This document shows positions 17,093 through 26,664 of a stretch of 64,000 bases of DNA, piece by piece. Location of the stretch: positions 1,674,001 through 1,738,000 of the forward strand of contig CBDDJT010000004.1 in assembly GCA_965229765.1 (NCBI GenBank), read 5' to 3'. Under the pieces are notes generated by a model that had not been told where the DNA came from, searched no databases, and was given only the letters and a program-made list of their open reading frames with translations. The number at the start of each line of letters is the position of its first letter. Position 1 is the stretch's first letter. Made by a program: the position numbers and the translations under genes. The DNA comes from ASV31 sp965229765. GTDB taxonomy: Bacteria > Pseudomonadota > Alphaproteobacteria > Rhodobacterales > Rhodobacteraceae.

Positions 17093-17333
17093 GCCGGCCT
17101 TACCCGTTCAGCCGCAGCCGGATCGGCCCCCGCGCCGTCCGCGGATCGACGGGGCGCCCCTTTTGCGTGGCCAGAAGCGGCAGGTCCGCCGCCACCCCGC
17201 GCACCGCCGGCATCAGCGTTTGCCCCAGTCCGGGGCAAGGGCGCGCGCCGCCCGGGACGGGCGAAAGACGACGCCGGGACCGCGGCGGCGGGCGAGCATA
17301 GGCAGCACCGCCGCGGTCCGGCCGCCCGGGGTG
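17093..17333. other. intergenic region, convergent phn and ileS ends
   Basis: 241 bases without a convincing gene. On the + strand the palindrome GGGGCGCCCC at 17151-17160 is followed by four T, a weak possible terminator for the phn transcript. On the minus strand two tiny frames of 28 and 37 codons abut (TGATG at about 17214), the second ending GPIRLRLNG. Their composition is arginine/proline-rich and unlike the neighbours, so I do not call them genes. Confidence 0.4.
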
Positions 17334-20288
17334 TCAGCCAAGCGCCGTGTCGCAGCGCCCGCAGACACCCGCGTGCGTGTGGCGGCCCACGTCGGGCAGG
17401 ATCTTCCAGCAGCGCTGGCATTTCTCGCCCTCGGCGGTTTCGAAGACCACGCCGACGCCGTCCACCTCTGGCAGGCGGAACGCCTCGTTCGGCATCGGAT
17501 CGCCCGTCAGGATGATGGCCGAGGTGATGCAGACATCCGCGAAATCGACAGAGAGCACGGCGGCCAGCGTCTCGGCATCGGCCACATGCACCACCGGCGC
17601 GGCCTCGAGCGAGGCGCCGATCACCTTGTCCTGACGCTGGATTTCCAGCGCGGCCGTCACCACCCGGCGCACCCGCCGGATCGCGGCCCATTTGCCGGCC
17701 AGCGCCTCGTCCCGCCAGTCCGCCGGCGTGTCCGGCATGTCAACGAGGTGGACCGAACTGTCGTCGCCCGGGAAGCGTTCCAGCCAGACCTCTTCCATCG
17801 TGAAGACCAGCACCGGCGCAAGCCATGTGGTCAGCCGGTGGAACAGGATGTCCAGAACGGTGCGCGCGGCGCGGCGGCGCAGGCTGTCGGCCCCGTCGCA
17901 ATACAGCGCGTCCTTGCGGATGTCGAAATAGACCGACGACAGGTCCACGGTGCAGAAGTTGAAAAGTGCCTGGAACACGCCCTGGAAGTCGTAGGCGGCA
18001 TAGCCCTTGCGCACCCTTTCATCCAGTTCTGCCAGCCGGTGCAGCACCCAGCGTTCCAGTTCCGGCATCTCTTCGGGCGCCACGCGCTCATCCTCGGAGA
18101 AGCCCGTCAGGTTGCCCAGCAGGAACCGCATGGTGTTGCGCAGGCGGCGATAGCTGTCGGCAACCCCTTTCAGGATCTCGTCCCCGATACGCAGGTCTGC
18201 CGTGTAATCGGCCTGCGCCACCCAAAGCCGCAGGATATCGGCGCCGTACTGCTTGACCACCTGTTCCGGCGCGACGGTGTTGCCCAGCGACTTGGACATC
18301 TTGTTGCCCTTGGCATCGAGCGTGAAGCCATGGGTCAGAACCCCCCGGTAGGGCGCGCGGCCTATGGTGCCGCAGCCCTGCAGCATCGAGGAATGGAACC
18401 ATCCCCGGTGCTGGTCGGTGCCTTCGAGGTAAAGATCGGCGATACCGTCCTCGGACCCGTCGGCGCGGTCGCGCAGCACGAAGGCATGGGTAGAGCCGGA
18501 ATCGAACCACACGTCGAGGATGTCCGTCACCTGGTCATAGGCCTCGGCGTCGTGGTCGTTGCCGAGGAAGCGCGCCTTGGCGCCGGGCTTGTACCAGGCG
18601 TCGGCGCCCTCGGCCTCGAACGCGTCCAGAATGCGGGCGTTGACGGCGGGATCGCGCAGCAGGAAATCCGGATCGTCCGGCTTGGCGCCCCTTTTGACGA
18701 AGCAGGTCAGCGGCACGCCCCAGGCGCGCTGGCGCGACAGCACCCAGTCGGGCCGCGCCTCGATCATGGAATAAAGCCGGTTGCGGCCCGTCTGCGGTGT
18801 CCAGGTGACCAGCTCGTCGATCGAGCGCAGGGCGCGTTCCCGGATCGTGCTGCCGTAGGTGTCCTTGCCGTCGCCCACGGGCCGGTCGATGGCGGCGAAC
18901 CACTGCGGCGTGTTGCGGTAGATCAGCGGCGCCTTGGAGCGCCAGGAATGCGGGTAGGAATGCTTCAGCCGCCCGCGCGCCAGAAGCTTGCCCGCGCCGA
19001 CCAGCGCGTCGATGACGGCCGGGTTCGCGTCGCCCTCCTTGCCCTTGTCGGTCAGGATGCGCTTGCCCCCGAAAAGCGGCAGGTCGGCGCGGAAGCTGCC
19101 GTCCTCCATGACGTTGTAGGTCATCGGCAGGCCGAACTTCAGCCCGACCTGGTAGTCGTCGTCGCCGTGGCTCGGCGCGGTGTGGACGAACCCGGTGCCC
19201 GCGTCGTCGGTGACATGGTCGCCCGGCAGCATGGGCACGTCATAGTCCCATTCGCCGTTCTCGGCCGCGCCGCGCAGGGGGTGGGCAAGGGTCAGGGCGC
19301 CCAGCTCCTCTGCCGACACGTCGCGCAGGCGGCGATACATCGACGGTTCCAGCCGCGCGCGGCCCAGCACCTCATCGGCCAGCTTGTCGGCGATGAGATA
19401 GCGGTCGCCGATCCGGGCCCAGCATTCCTCTGGCCGGCCGGTGATCTCGTAGACGCCATAGGCGATGTCGGGGTTGAAGCAGACCGCGCGGTTCTGCGGG
19501 ATCGTCCAAGGCGTCGTGGTCCAGATGATGACCGACGTTCCTGCGAACTTGGTGGAGCTGGCGTCATGGACTTTGGTGTGATGGCGGCCGGAATCGTCGG
19601 TCGTGTCTTCCGTTACCACGTCCACCGGAAACTTCACCCAGATCATGTGGCTCTGGTGGTCGTGGTACTCGACCTCGGCCTCGGCCAGCGCGGTCTTTTC
19701 CACCGGCGACCACATCACGGGCTTCGAGCCCTGATACAGCGTGCCGGTCATCAGGAACGTCATGAATTCCTCGGCGATCACGCGTTCGGCGTGGAAGTTC
19801 ATCGTCAGGTAGGGATCGGCCCAGTTACCGGTGATGCCCAGCCGCTTGAACTCGTCGCGCTGGATGTCGATCCAGCCCTCGGCGAACTTGCGGCATTCCT
19901 GCCGGAAATCGACGACGTCGATGGCGTCCTTGTCCATGCCCCTGGCGCGGTACTGCTCTTCGATCTTCCACTCGATCGGAAGGCCGTGGCAGTCCCAGCC
20001 GGGGATGTAGCGCGCGTCGCGGCCCATCATCTGCTGGCTGCGCACCACCATGTCCTTGAGGATCTTGTTCAGCGCGTGCCCGATGTGCAGGTGCCCGTTG
20101 GCATAGGGCGGGCCGTCGTGCAGGGTAAAGGGGGCGCGGCCCGCCTTGTCGCGCAGGCGGTCATAGACGCCGATCCGCTCCCAGCGCTCCAGCCAGGCGG
20201 GTTCGCGCGCGGGCAGTCCGGCGCGCATCGGGAAATCGGTTTCGGGCAGGGTCAGCGTGTCTTTGTAGTCGGGCGTGTCGGCGCACAT
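17334..20288 (-). CDS. ileS: isoleucyl-tRNA synthetase
   Basis: A 984-residue class I synthetase that charges tRNA-Ile. HIGH is at residues 68-71 (HLHIGHALN), KMSKS near 640 (NKMSKSLGN), and the C-terminal zinc ribbon CQRCWK ... CGRCDTALG is intact, as in bacterial type IleS. I use ATG 20288; a TTG five codons upstream is also open but GAGG overlaps that region and fits the ATG. Cytoplasmic, essential. It stands alone on its strand with 280 bases of mostly repeat-element sequence upstream. Confidence 0.97.
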   Translation of the reverse strand: MCADTPDYKDTLTLPETDFPMRAGLPAREPAWLERWERIGVYDRLRDKAGRAPFTLHDGPPYANGHLHIGHALNKILKDMVVRSQQMMGRDARYIPGWDCHGLPIEWKIEEQYRARGMDKDAIDVVDFRQECRKFAEGWIDIQRDEFKRLGITGNWADPYLTMNFHAERVIAEEFMTFLMTGTLYQGSKPVMWSPVEKTALAEAEVEYHDHQSHMIWVKFPVDVVTEDTTDDSGRHHTKVHDASSTKFAGTSVIIWTTTPWTIPQNRAVCFNPDIAYGVYEITGRPEECWARIGDRYLIADKLADEVLGRARLEPSMYRRLRDVSAEELGALTLAHPLRGAAENGEWDYDVPMLPGDHVTDDAGTGFVHTAPSHGDDDYQVGLKFGLPMTYNVMEDGSFRADLPLFGGKRILTDKGKEGDANPAVIDALVGAGKLLARGRLKHSYPHSWRSKAPLIYRNTPQWFAAIDRPVGDGKDTYGSTIRERALRSIDELVTWTPQTGRNRLYSMIEARPDWVLSRQRAWGVPLTCFVKRGAKPDDPDFLLRDPAVNARILDAFEAEGADAWYKPGAKARFLGNDHDAEAYDQVTDILDVWFDSGSTHAFVLRDRADGSEDGIADLYLEGTDQHRGWFHSSMLQGCGTIGRAPYRGVLTHGFTLDAKGNKMSKSLGNTVAPEQVVKQYGADILRLWVAQADYTADLRIGDEILKGVADSYRRLRNTMRFLLGNLTGFSEDERVAPEEMPELERWVLHRLAELDERVRKGYAAYDFQGVFQALFNFCTVDLSSVYFDIRKDALYCDGADSLRRRAARTVLDILFHRLTTWLAPVLVFTMEEVWLERFPGDDSSVHLVDMPDTPADWRDEALAGKWAAIRRVRRVVTAALEIQRQDKVIGASLEAAPVVHVADAETLAAVLSVDFADVCITSAIILTGDPMPNEAFRLPEVDGVGVVFETAEGEKCQRCWKILPDVGRHTHAGVCGRCDTALG

Positions 20289-20477
20289 GAGGGGCGTCCT
20301 CAAGCTGGAGTCATGACATGTCGGTGGGGGCGGCGCGAAGGATCATACGCCATTTTCCCGGCGTCCCTGTGTCAGAGCGCCGGGCCGGTAATTCGAATGA
20401 TGATCGCAAAGCCACGCATCATGGGCGCGGTTATAGGCAGGGGCACCAAGCGGGACAAGCCCTGCCTGCCGCCTTGT

Positions 20478-20554
20478 CTTCTTCTGTTTCCAAATACTCT
20501 CGGGGGGCGCAGCGCAGGCGAGCCTGCGCTGCGGCGGGGGGCAGACAGCCCCCC
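20478..20554 (-). repeat. composite repeat, copy 3 (two hairpins plus GAGTATTTG tail)
   Basis: Read on the minus strand, the element begins 15 bases after the msrA stop. A hairpin with GGGGGC arms comes first. A long second hairpin follows with a 12-bp perfect stem (first arm CGCAGCGCAGGC, 2-base turn). Then comes the tail GAGTATTTGGAAACAGAAG at 20478-20499. The tail differs at only one or two positions from the copies at 34161 and 50801. The four-unit 11-bp array seen in those copies is missing here. Likely 3' role for msrA: hairpins that terminate or stabilise the transcript. Confidence 0.75.
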
Positions 20555-20568
20555 GTCCCGCCTCTCCG

Positions 20569-21222
20569 TCAGGCGACGCCGGTGCCTGTGGGGCAGGTGA
20601 CGCCGGTGCCGCCGATCCCGCAATAGCCGCCGGGGTACTTGGCAAGGTACTGCTGGTGATAATCCTCGGCGAAATAGAAGGTCGGCGCGTCGAGGATCTC
20701 GGTCGTGACAGCGCCGTAGCCCGCGGCGCGCAGGCGGGGGGCGAAGGCCTCCATGCTGGCGCGGGCGGCGTCCTTCTGCGCCTCGGAACAGGCGTAGATG
20801 CCCGACCGGTACTGCGTGCCCCGGTCGTTGCCCTGGCGCATGCCCTGGGTGGGGTCGTGGCCTTCCCAGAAAACGCGCAGAAGGTCGTCATAGGACACCT
20901 TGGCGGGATCGAAGATCACGCGCACCACCTCGTTGTGGCCGGTGCGGCCGGTGCAGACCTCTTCGTAGGTGGGGTTGGGCGTGTAGCCGCCGGCATAACC
21001 CACCATGGTCAGCCAGACGCCGGGCAGCTTCCAGAACATGCGTTCCACGCCCCAGAAGCAGCCCATGCCGAACATCGCCTCGTCCATGCCTTCGGGCACG
21101 CCTGCATTCAGCGCGCGGCCGCTCACGAAATGGGTGTCGGCGGTGGGGATGGCCGCGGCGCGCCCGGGCAGGGCGTTCGCGGGGTCGACCATTTCCGTCT
21201 TCTTGCTCTGGAACAGGAACAT
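20569..21222 (-). CDS. msrA: peptide-methionine (S)-S-oxide reductase
   Basis: A 217-residue MsrA. The catalytic motif GCFWG has Cys55; family landmarks YAGGYTPNPTYEEVCTG and HDPTQGMRQGNDRGTQYRS follow, and the C-terminal end carries further cysteines (CGIGG, TCPTG) for recycling. It reduces methionine-S-sulfoxide in oxidised proteins using thioredoxin. Start ATG 21222 has GGAGA six bases upstream. The frame stays open far upstream into the MFS gene, but that extension is a different-frame shadow. Confidence 0.95.
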   Translation of the reverse strand: MFLFQSKKTEMVDPANALPGRAAAIPTADTHFVSGRALNAGVPEGMDEAMFGMGCFWGVERMFWKLPGVWLTMVGYAGGYTPNPTYEEVCTGRTGHNEVVRVIFDPAKVSYDDLLRVFWEGHDPTQGMRQGNDRGTQYRSGIYACSEAQKDAARASMEAFAPRLRAAGYGAVTTEILDAPTFYFAEDYHQQYLAKYPGGYCGIGGTGVTCPTGTGVA

Positions 21223-21275
21223 CGGCGTCTCCAATCGGGTTATGGTCCTGATATAGGGCGGCGACGGGGCGGGGG

Positions 21276-22505
21276 CTACTCTGCGGGGGCCGGCATCGGG
21301 CGGGACAGCACGGTTTCGTGACCGGGTTCGGGGTGGCGCGGGATCAGCATCGCCAGCCCCAGCGAGGTTGCCGCCATTGCCGCCGCAAGCACGAAAACGC
21401 TGCCGGGCGAGACGATCCAGAGATATCCCAGCGCGGCGGGCAGGAAGACCGCGGCGATATGGTTGATGGTGAAGGCCACGGCAGCGGTCGGCGCGATATC
21501 GGCCGGGTCGGCGATCTTCTGGAAGTAGGTCTTCAGCGCGAAGGCCAGCGCGAAAAGGATATGGTCGATCACGTAAAGCGCCGCCGCGATTGCCACGCCC
21601 CAGCCGAACCAGTAAAGCCCGCCGTAAGCCAGGAACACCAGCGTCAGGCCGATGTACTCGAAGCCCAGTGCGCGGCGTTCGCCCCAGCGCGCCACGGCCT
21701 TTCCCATCAGCGGAGCAAACAGCATGTTGGCCAGAAAGTTGATGAGAAACAGTGCCGTGACCTGATGCACGTCGAAGCCGAAGTGTTCGACCATCATGAA
21801 CGCGGCGAAGACAACGAAGATCTGCCGCCGCGCGCCCGACATGAACTGGAGCGCGTAGTAAAGCCAGTAGCGCCGCCGCAGCACCATCTTTCTCGTCTGT
21901 GGTGTCGGTGCCTGGAACTGGGGAAAGGCGACAAGGCAGTAAACCGCGATCGCCGCTGCAAGGCCGCCGGACACGAGATAGACAAAGTTGTAGGACAACT
22001 CGAACGCCCGCCACGTGACGACCAGCAGGCCATACGCCAGAAGCGACGCGCCCGAACCCACCGCGACCAGCCAGCCCAGCACCTGTGGTGCGCGGTCGCG
22101 CGGTATCCACTGCAATTGCAGGGACTGGTTGACGGTCTCGTAATAGTGAAAGCCGATCGAGGCGAGCATAGTGACGGTCAGAAGGCCCCCAAGGCTCGGA
22201 AACCAGGCCGTGACCGCGCTGGCCACGCCCAGCAGCAGAAGCGAGACCAACCCAAGCACCTGTTCGCGTATAAAGAGGATCAGCGCGATCACACCGACGG
22301 CAAGAAAGCCCGGAATCTCGCGGACCGTGTGCAGCCAGCCGATCTCGACCCCGGTGAAGCCCGCGGCCTCGATGACGAAGTTGTTCAGGAGCGCCGACCA
22401 CGTGGCAAATGCCAGGGGCATCGCAAAGGCGGTCAACACCAGAAGGGCGATCGGCCGCCGCCACACCGGCAGGTGCTGCGCCTCGGCCAGCGGAAGTATC
22501 CTCAT
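21276..22505 (-). CDS. major facilitator superfamily transporter
   Basis: A 409-residue membrane protein with about twelve hydrophobic segments and a central hydrophilic loop near residues 195-215 (QAPTPQTRKMVLRRR). The loop-2/3 region lacks the full GxxxDRxGRR motif. Substrate unknown; it exports or imports a small solute. It precedes msrA by 53 bases on the same strand, possibly co-transcribed. Divergent from the YeeE-type gene at 22627. Confidence 0.8.
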   Translation of the reverse strand: MRILPLAEAQHLPVWRRPIALLVLTAFAMPLAFATWSALLNNFVIEAAGFTGVEIGWLHTVREIPGFLAVGVIALILFIREQVLGLVSLLLLGVASAVTAWFPSLGGLLTVTMLASIGFHYYETVNQSLQLQWIPRDRAPQVLGWLVAVGSGASLLAYGLLVVTWRAFELSYNFVYLVSGGLAAAIAVYCLVAFPQFQAPTPQTRKMVLRRRYWLYYALQFMSGARRQIFVVFAAFMMVEHFGFDVHQVTALFLINFLANMLFAPLMGKAVARWGERRALGFEYIGLTLVFLAYGGLYWFGWGVAIAAALYVIDHILFALAFALKTYFQKIADPADIAPTAAVAFTINHIAAVFLPAALGYLWIVSPGSVFVLAAAMAATSLGLAMLIPRHPEPGHETVLSRPMPAPAE

Positions 22506-22626
22506 GTCCGTCCTCTAGCCCCGGTGTCCCGGGTTGGGAAGCGAAATTACTGGGGGCTGATCCAGATCAAGGTGCGATGCCGCACTGCGGCGCAGAAGAC
22601 GTCAAACGCCGGATGGAGGGCGCCGC

Positions 22627-23688
22627 ATGGATATATTGGCCATTGTAGAACGGATCGGAGAGGCCCCTGCCGCCGCGCTCTTCGGGCTTGTCACCGGCCT
22701 CATCTTCGGCGTTGCCGCACAGCGCTCGCGGTTCTGTCTGCGCGCCGCTACGGTGGAATTCGCCCGTGGTCAGCTGGGCGACAGGGTGGCGGTCTGGCTT
22801 CTGACGTTTTCCACCGCTCTGGTGTGGGTGCAGGCGGCCGAGCTTGCGGGCCTGATGCGCTCGGACGATGCGCGCATGATGGCGGTCACCGGAAGCTGGT
22901 CGGGCGCGATTCTCGGCGGGCTTCTGTTCGGGGTGGGCATGGTGCTGGCGCGCGGATGCTCGGGGCGGCTTCTGGTGCTGGCCGCGAACGGCAACCTGCG
23001 GTCGCTGGTGTCGGGCCTGATTTTTGCGGTGGTGGCACAGATGAGCCTTGCGGGCTGGTTGTCGCCGCTTCGCGACCGGCTGGCGGCGCTGTGGGTCACA
23101 CCGGGGGGGCGCAACGTGGACCTGCTGGCGGGGCTGCCCGAAAGCACCGGGCTGGTGATCGGGCTGGCCATCGCTCTGATCGCCCTGGCCCTGGCGCGGC
23201 GCAACCGGATCAGCCTGCGCACGCTGGTCTTCGGGTCGGGCGTGGGTTTTGCCGTGGCGGTCGGCTGGGTGCTGACCTTCGGGCTGAGCCAGATCGCGTT
23301 CGACCCGGTGCAGATCGAAAGCGCCACCTTCACCGGGCCGTCGGCCAACACGCTGATGTTCGTGCTGGACCGTCACGCGGTGCTGGAGTTCGACATCGGG
23401 CTGGTGCCGGGGGTGTTTCTTGGGTCGTTTCTGGCCGCGATAGCCACACGCGAATTCCAGTTTCAGGGATTCCAGGACGCCGACAACATGAAGCGCGCAA
23501 TCGCCGGTGCCGCGCTGATGGGCTTTGGCGGAATGCTGGCGGGGGGCTGCGCCATTGGCGCGGGCGTCACCGGCGGGTCGATTTTCGTAGGCACCGCCTG
23601 GGCGGCCCTGACCGCGATGTGGGCGGGTGCCATGGTGACGGACTTCGTTGTCGATCAGCCCGCCCTGCGGGGCACGCCGGCCGAGTGA
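22627..23688 (+). CDS. YeeE/YedE-family sulfur-compound transporter
   Basis: A 353-residue membrane protein with about nine segments. Cysteine-containing motifs typical of the family are seen: RSRFCLRAA near residue 38, ARGCSGRLL near 112 and GGCAIGAGVTGGS near 305. TsuA (YeeE) of this family imports thiosulfate through a chain of such cysteines, so thiosulfate or another sulfane-sulfur compound is a likely substrate. No TusA-like partner follows. The stop is 30 bases from the convergent priA stop. Confidence 0.85.
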   Translation: MDILAIVERIGEAPAAALFGLVTGLIFGVAAQRSRFCLRAATVEFARGQLGDRVAVWLLTFSTALVWVQAAELAGLMRSDDARMMAVTGSWSGAILGGLLFGVGMVLARGCSGRLLVLAANGNLRSLVSGLIFAVVAQMSLAGWLSPLRDRLAALWVTPGGRNVDLLAGLPESTGLVIGLAIALIALALARRNRISLRTLVFGSGVGFAVAVGWVLTFGLSQIAFDPVQIESATFTGPSANTLMFVLDRHAVLEFDIGLVPGVFLGSFLAAIATREFQFQGFQDADNMKRAIAGAALMGFGGMLAGGCAIGAGVTGGSIFVGTAWAALTAMWAGAMVTDFVVDQPALRGTPAE

Positions 23689-23718
23689 TGACGGGTGCTG
23701 CCGGTTGTCCTTCCGGGT

Positions 23719-25911
23719 TCAGAGAAAGCTTTGCGGGTCGATATCGATGGCAAGCCGCAGGTCGCCCCTGAGGCGCAGCTGTGAGACCCAGGCCGCCAGC
23801 GCGGGTTGCAGGGCGGCGGTCTTTTCGGCCTTGACCAGAAGGCGCACGCGGTGGCGCCCCCGTATCCGGGCGATGGGGGCCGGGGCAGGTCCATACACCT
23901 GCGCGCCGATCCGGCGCAATGGCGCGTCGTTGCGCGCAAGCGTGTTGCCAATGTCGAATACCTGCTGCACGTCGGGACCGGACAGGATGATCCCGGCCAT
24001 GCGCCCATAGGGCGGCACGCCCGCGGCGCGGCGCTCTGCCGCTTCGGCGCGCCAGAACGCCTCTTCCTCGCCGGACAGGATCGCGCGGATCACGGGATGT
24101 TCCGGCTGGTAGGTCTGCAGCAGGGCCAGGCCGGGGCGTTCGGCCCGGCCGGCGCGGCCTGCGACCTGGCGCATCAGCTGGAACGTGCGTTCCGCCGCCC
24201 GCAGGTCGGACCCCTGAAGGCCGAGGTCCGCGTCGATCACGCCCACCAGCGTCAGCAGCGGAAAGTTGTGGCCCTTGGCCACAAGCTGCGTGCCGATGAC
24301 GATGTCGGCGCCGCCGCTGGCGATGCGCTCGATCTCGGCCTTCAGCGCCCGCGCCGAGGCGAAAAGGTCCGATGACAGGACGGCAAGCCGGGCCTCTGGA
24401 AAGAGCGCCGCCGTTTCCTCGGCCAGCCGTTCGACGCCGGGGCCGACCGGGGCCAGCCGATCCTCGGCCGCGCAACTGGGGCAGGCGGCTGGGATCGGGC
24501 GGGTTTCGCCGCACTGGTGGCAGACAAGGCGTTTGAGAAACCGATGCTCGACCATGCGGGCGTCGCAGTGGTCGCAGCCGATCTGATGCCCGCAGGCACG
24601 GCAGATTGTGACCGGGGCATAGCCACGCCGGTTCAGAAACAGGAGCGCCTGTTCCCCCGCTGCCAGCCGCGCGGTGACTTCGCGTACGAGCGTCGGGGAA
24701 ATCCAGCGTTGCCCCGGCAGGGTTTCCGAACGCATGTCGATCGTGCGCATGTCCGGCAGGTTGGCGGGGCCGAAACGCGCCGACAGGTCCAGCCGGGCGT
24801 ATTTGCCCGCCTCTGCATTGGCCCAGCTTTCCAGTGACGGCGTCGCCGAGGCCAGCACCACCTGCGCGCCCGTCAGCGTTGCGCGAAGCACGGCCATGTC
24901 ACGGGCGTTGTAGAGAACGCCATCCTCTTGCTTGTAGGAGGTGTCGTGTTCCTCGTCGACCACGACAAGACCGAGGTCGCGGAAGGGCAGAAACAGCGAG
25001 GATCGCGCGCCGACGACAAGGTCGGCGCCGCCCTCGCCGCACATGCGCCAGACGCGCCGGCGTTCGGTCATGGTGACGCCTGAATGCCATTCGGCCGGGC
25101 GGCATCCGAAACGCGCCTCGACCCGTGTCAGGAATTCCGCTGTCAGGGCGATTTCCGGCAGAAGGACAAGCGCCTGACGCCCTGCGCGCAGGGTTTCCGC
25201 GACGGCTTCGAGGTAGACTTCGGTCTTGCCGGAGCCTGTGACACCCTTCAGAAGCGTTGTGGCATAGCGGCCGCCCCGCACGCCCGCGCGCAGGGCGTCT
25301 GCCGCGGCGGCCTGATCTCCGGTCAGGATGACACCGGCCCGGTCGGGGTCGAGCCTTGGAAAGGGCAGGTCCTTTGGGCTGTCTTCTTCGAGAACAACGC
25401 CCTGCTTGACCAACCCCTTGACGACCGATGTGGAAACGCCGGCCTGTTCGGCCAGTTCGCCCAGGGTGAAGGCCAGCCCGCCGTACTCGTCCAGCACGGC
25501 GAGCACCCGTGCGCGGGCCTCGGTCTCGCGGTCCGGGCGCCCGTGCCCAAGGCGGTAGACACGGCGCATCGCCGGCGGGTCGCCAAGGCCCGGTGACCGG
25601 GTGGCCAGGCGCAGCATCGCGGGCATGGGTGTCAGGGTATAATCCGCAGCACGGGTCAGGAAGCTGCACATCTCTTCGCGCATCGGTGCGGCATCCAGCA
25701 CCCGGATCACGGGACGCACCTTCTTGCGGTCGAAGTCGCCCTGCCCGGGTCCCCAGACCACGCCCAGAACCTTGCGCGGGCCCAGCGGCACCTCGACAAA
25801 AGCGCCCTGGAAACAGCCGCCTTCGGGCGCGGTGTAGTCCAGCGTCCGGTCCAGCGGTTGCGTGGTAAGCACCGCGATCAGGTCGCCTTCGTCGAAGAAG
25901 CTGTCCGGCAT
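23719..25911 (-). CDS. priA: primosomal replication protein N' (helicase PriA)
   Basis: A 730-residue superfamily 2 helicase that reloads the replisome at stalled forks. Walker A GVTGSGKT is at 223-230, Walker B is the DEEH box (VVDEEHDTS), and the zinc-binding region has eight cysteines (CRACGHQIGCDHC ... CHQCGE ... CPSC). Start at 25911 fits the N-terminal DNA-binding domain LTTQPLDRTLDYTAPEG. It is 11 bases downstream of the LysE-family gene. Confidence 0.96.
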   Translation of the reverse strand: MPDSFFDEGDLIAVLTTQPLDRTLDYTAPEGGCFQGAFVEVPLGPRKVLGVVWGPGQGDFDRKKVRPVIRVLDAAPMREEMCSFLTRAADYTLTPMPAMLRLATRSPGLGDPPAMRRVYRLGHGRPDRETEARARVLAVLDEYGGLAFTLGELAEQAGVSTSVVKGLVKQGVVLEEDSPKDLPFPRLDPDRAGVILTGDQAAAADALRAGVRGGRYATTLLKGVTGSGKTEVYLEAVAETLRAGRQALVLLPEIALTAEFLTRVEARFGCRPAEWHSGVTMTERRRVWRMCGEGGADLVVGARSSLFLPFRDLGLVVVDEEHDTSYKQEDGVLYNARDMAVLRATLTGAQVVLASATPSLESWANAEAGKYARLDLSARFGPANLPDMRTIDMRSETLPGQRWISPTLVREVTARLAAGEQALLFLNRRGYAPVTICRACGHQIGCDHCDARMVEHRFLKRLVCHQCGETRPIPAACPSCAAEDRLAPVGPGVERLAEETAALFPEARLAVLSSDLFASARALKAEIERIASGGADIVIGTQLVAKGHNFPLLTLVGVIDADLGLQGSDLRAAERTFQLMRQVAGRAGRAERPGLALLQTYQPEHPVIRAILSGEEEAFWRAEAAERRAAGVPPYGRMAGIILSGPDVQQVFDIGNTLARNDAPLRRIGAQVYGPAPAPIARIRGRHRVRLLVKAEKTAALQPALAAWVSQLRLRGDLRLAIDIDPQSFL

Positions 25912-25922
25912 GTCCCCGATCC

Positions 25923-26555
25923 TCAGGCCGAACCGCGTCGAAGCGCGGCGGTCGCCAGACCCATCGCGATCAGGGCGCCGCCGCCAAGCCGTGTCAGCCA
26001 TGCCACGACACGGGGCCGCCGGATCGCCGCCCGCAGCCGGTGGGCGACCAGCGCATAGGCCAGCGCGTTGATGGCGGCCAGCGACACGAAGGTTGCAATC
26101 AGGATCACGGCCTGCGGCAGGAGAGGCGCGGCGGGCGACAGGAATTGCGGTACGAAGGCGATGAAAAAGGCGATTGACTTGGGGTTAAGCGCCGTGACGG
26201 CCAGCGCGTTCCAATAGGCCTCGGTTTGCGAGACGACGCCGGGTGCCGCGGTGACGTTCAGCGCGGCGGCCTTCGCGCCGCGGATCATGCGCACGCCAAG
26301 CCAGAAAAGATAAAGCGCCCCGATCCACTTTAGCACGGTGAAGAGGGTCGCCGAGGCAAGCACGACAGCCCCCAGCCCCGCAAGCGACGCGGTCATGGCG
26401 ATAAGGTCGCCGGTGGCCACGCCAAGCGCCGTGGGAATGGCAATCCGGCGCCCCTGTCCGATGGCATAAGCCAGAACCAGCAGGACGGTCGGACCCGGAA
26501 TCAGCAGCAATGCGGTCGAGGCGGCGACAAAGGCGATCCAGATCGTCAGATCCAT
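25923..26555 (-). CDS. LysE-family amino-acid exporter
   Basis: A 210-residue membrane protein with six hydrophobic segments. The LysE/RhtB marks are clear: LLIPGPTVLLVLAYAIGQGRR near the N terminus and NPKSIAFFIAFVPQF at about 125. It exports an amino acid or homoserine-lactone-like solute; substrate unknown. It is upstream of priA on the same strand and divergent from fsa. Confidence 0.88.
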   Translation of the reverse strand: MDLTIWIAFVAASTALLLIPGPTVLLVLAYAIGQGRRIAIPTALGVATGDLIAMTASLAGLGAVVLASATLFTVLKWIGALYLFWLGVRMIRGAKAAALNVTAAPGVVSQTEAYWNALAVTALNPKSIAFFIAFVPQFLSPAAPLLPQAVILIATFVSLAAINALAYALVAHRLRAAIRRPRVVAWLTRLGGGALIAMGLATAALRRGSA

Positions 26556-26664
26556 GGGGCGGTGACTCCGCTGAGGGCGGGACAGAGAAAAGGGGTTTCA
26601 GATCGCGCCCCGCTTCGTTTATCAGTGCCGCATCTTCAGCCGACATCCAATAGGACGGACCATC

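Noticed and set aside
17093..17333. Two tiny minus-strand frames (28 and 37 codons) between ileS and the phn operon
   Set aside because: No ribosome-binding site, no known family and skewed composition; more likely non-coding.
17163..20600. A 1145-codon open frame antisense to ileS
   Set aside because: It is the mirror of a strongly supported ileS frame in GC-rich DNA; its translation is His/Arg/Gln-rich with no domain.
22111..22122. CTGCAATTGCAG dyad like the 48345 palindrome
   Set aside because: It has a 4-base spacer and lies inside the MFS coding sequence, so a regulatory role is not supported.
20569..22464. A 631-codon frame that would fuse msrA to upstream sequence
   Set aside because: MsrA begins at 21222 with a ribosome-binding site; the upstream part is a different-frame reading of the MFS gene.
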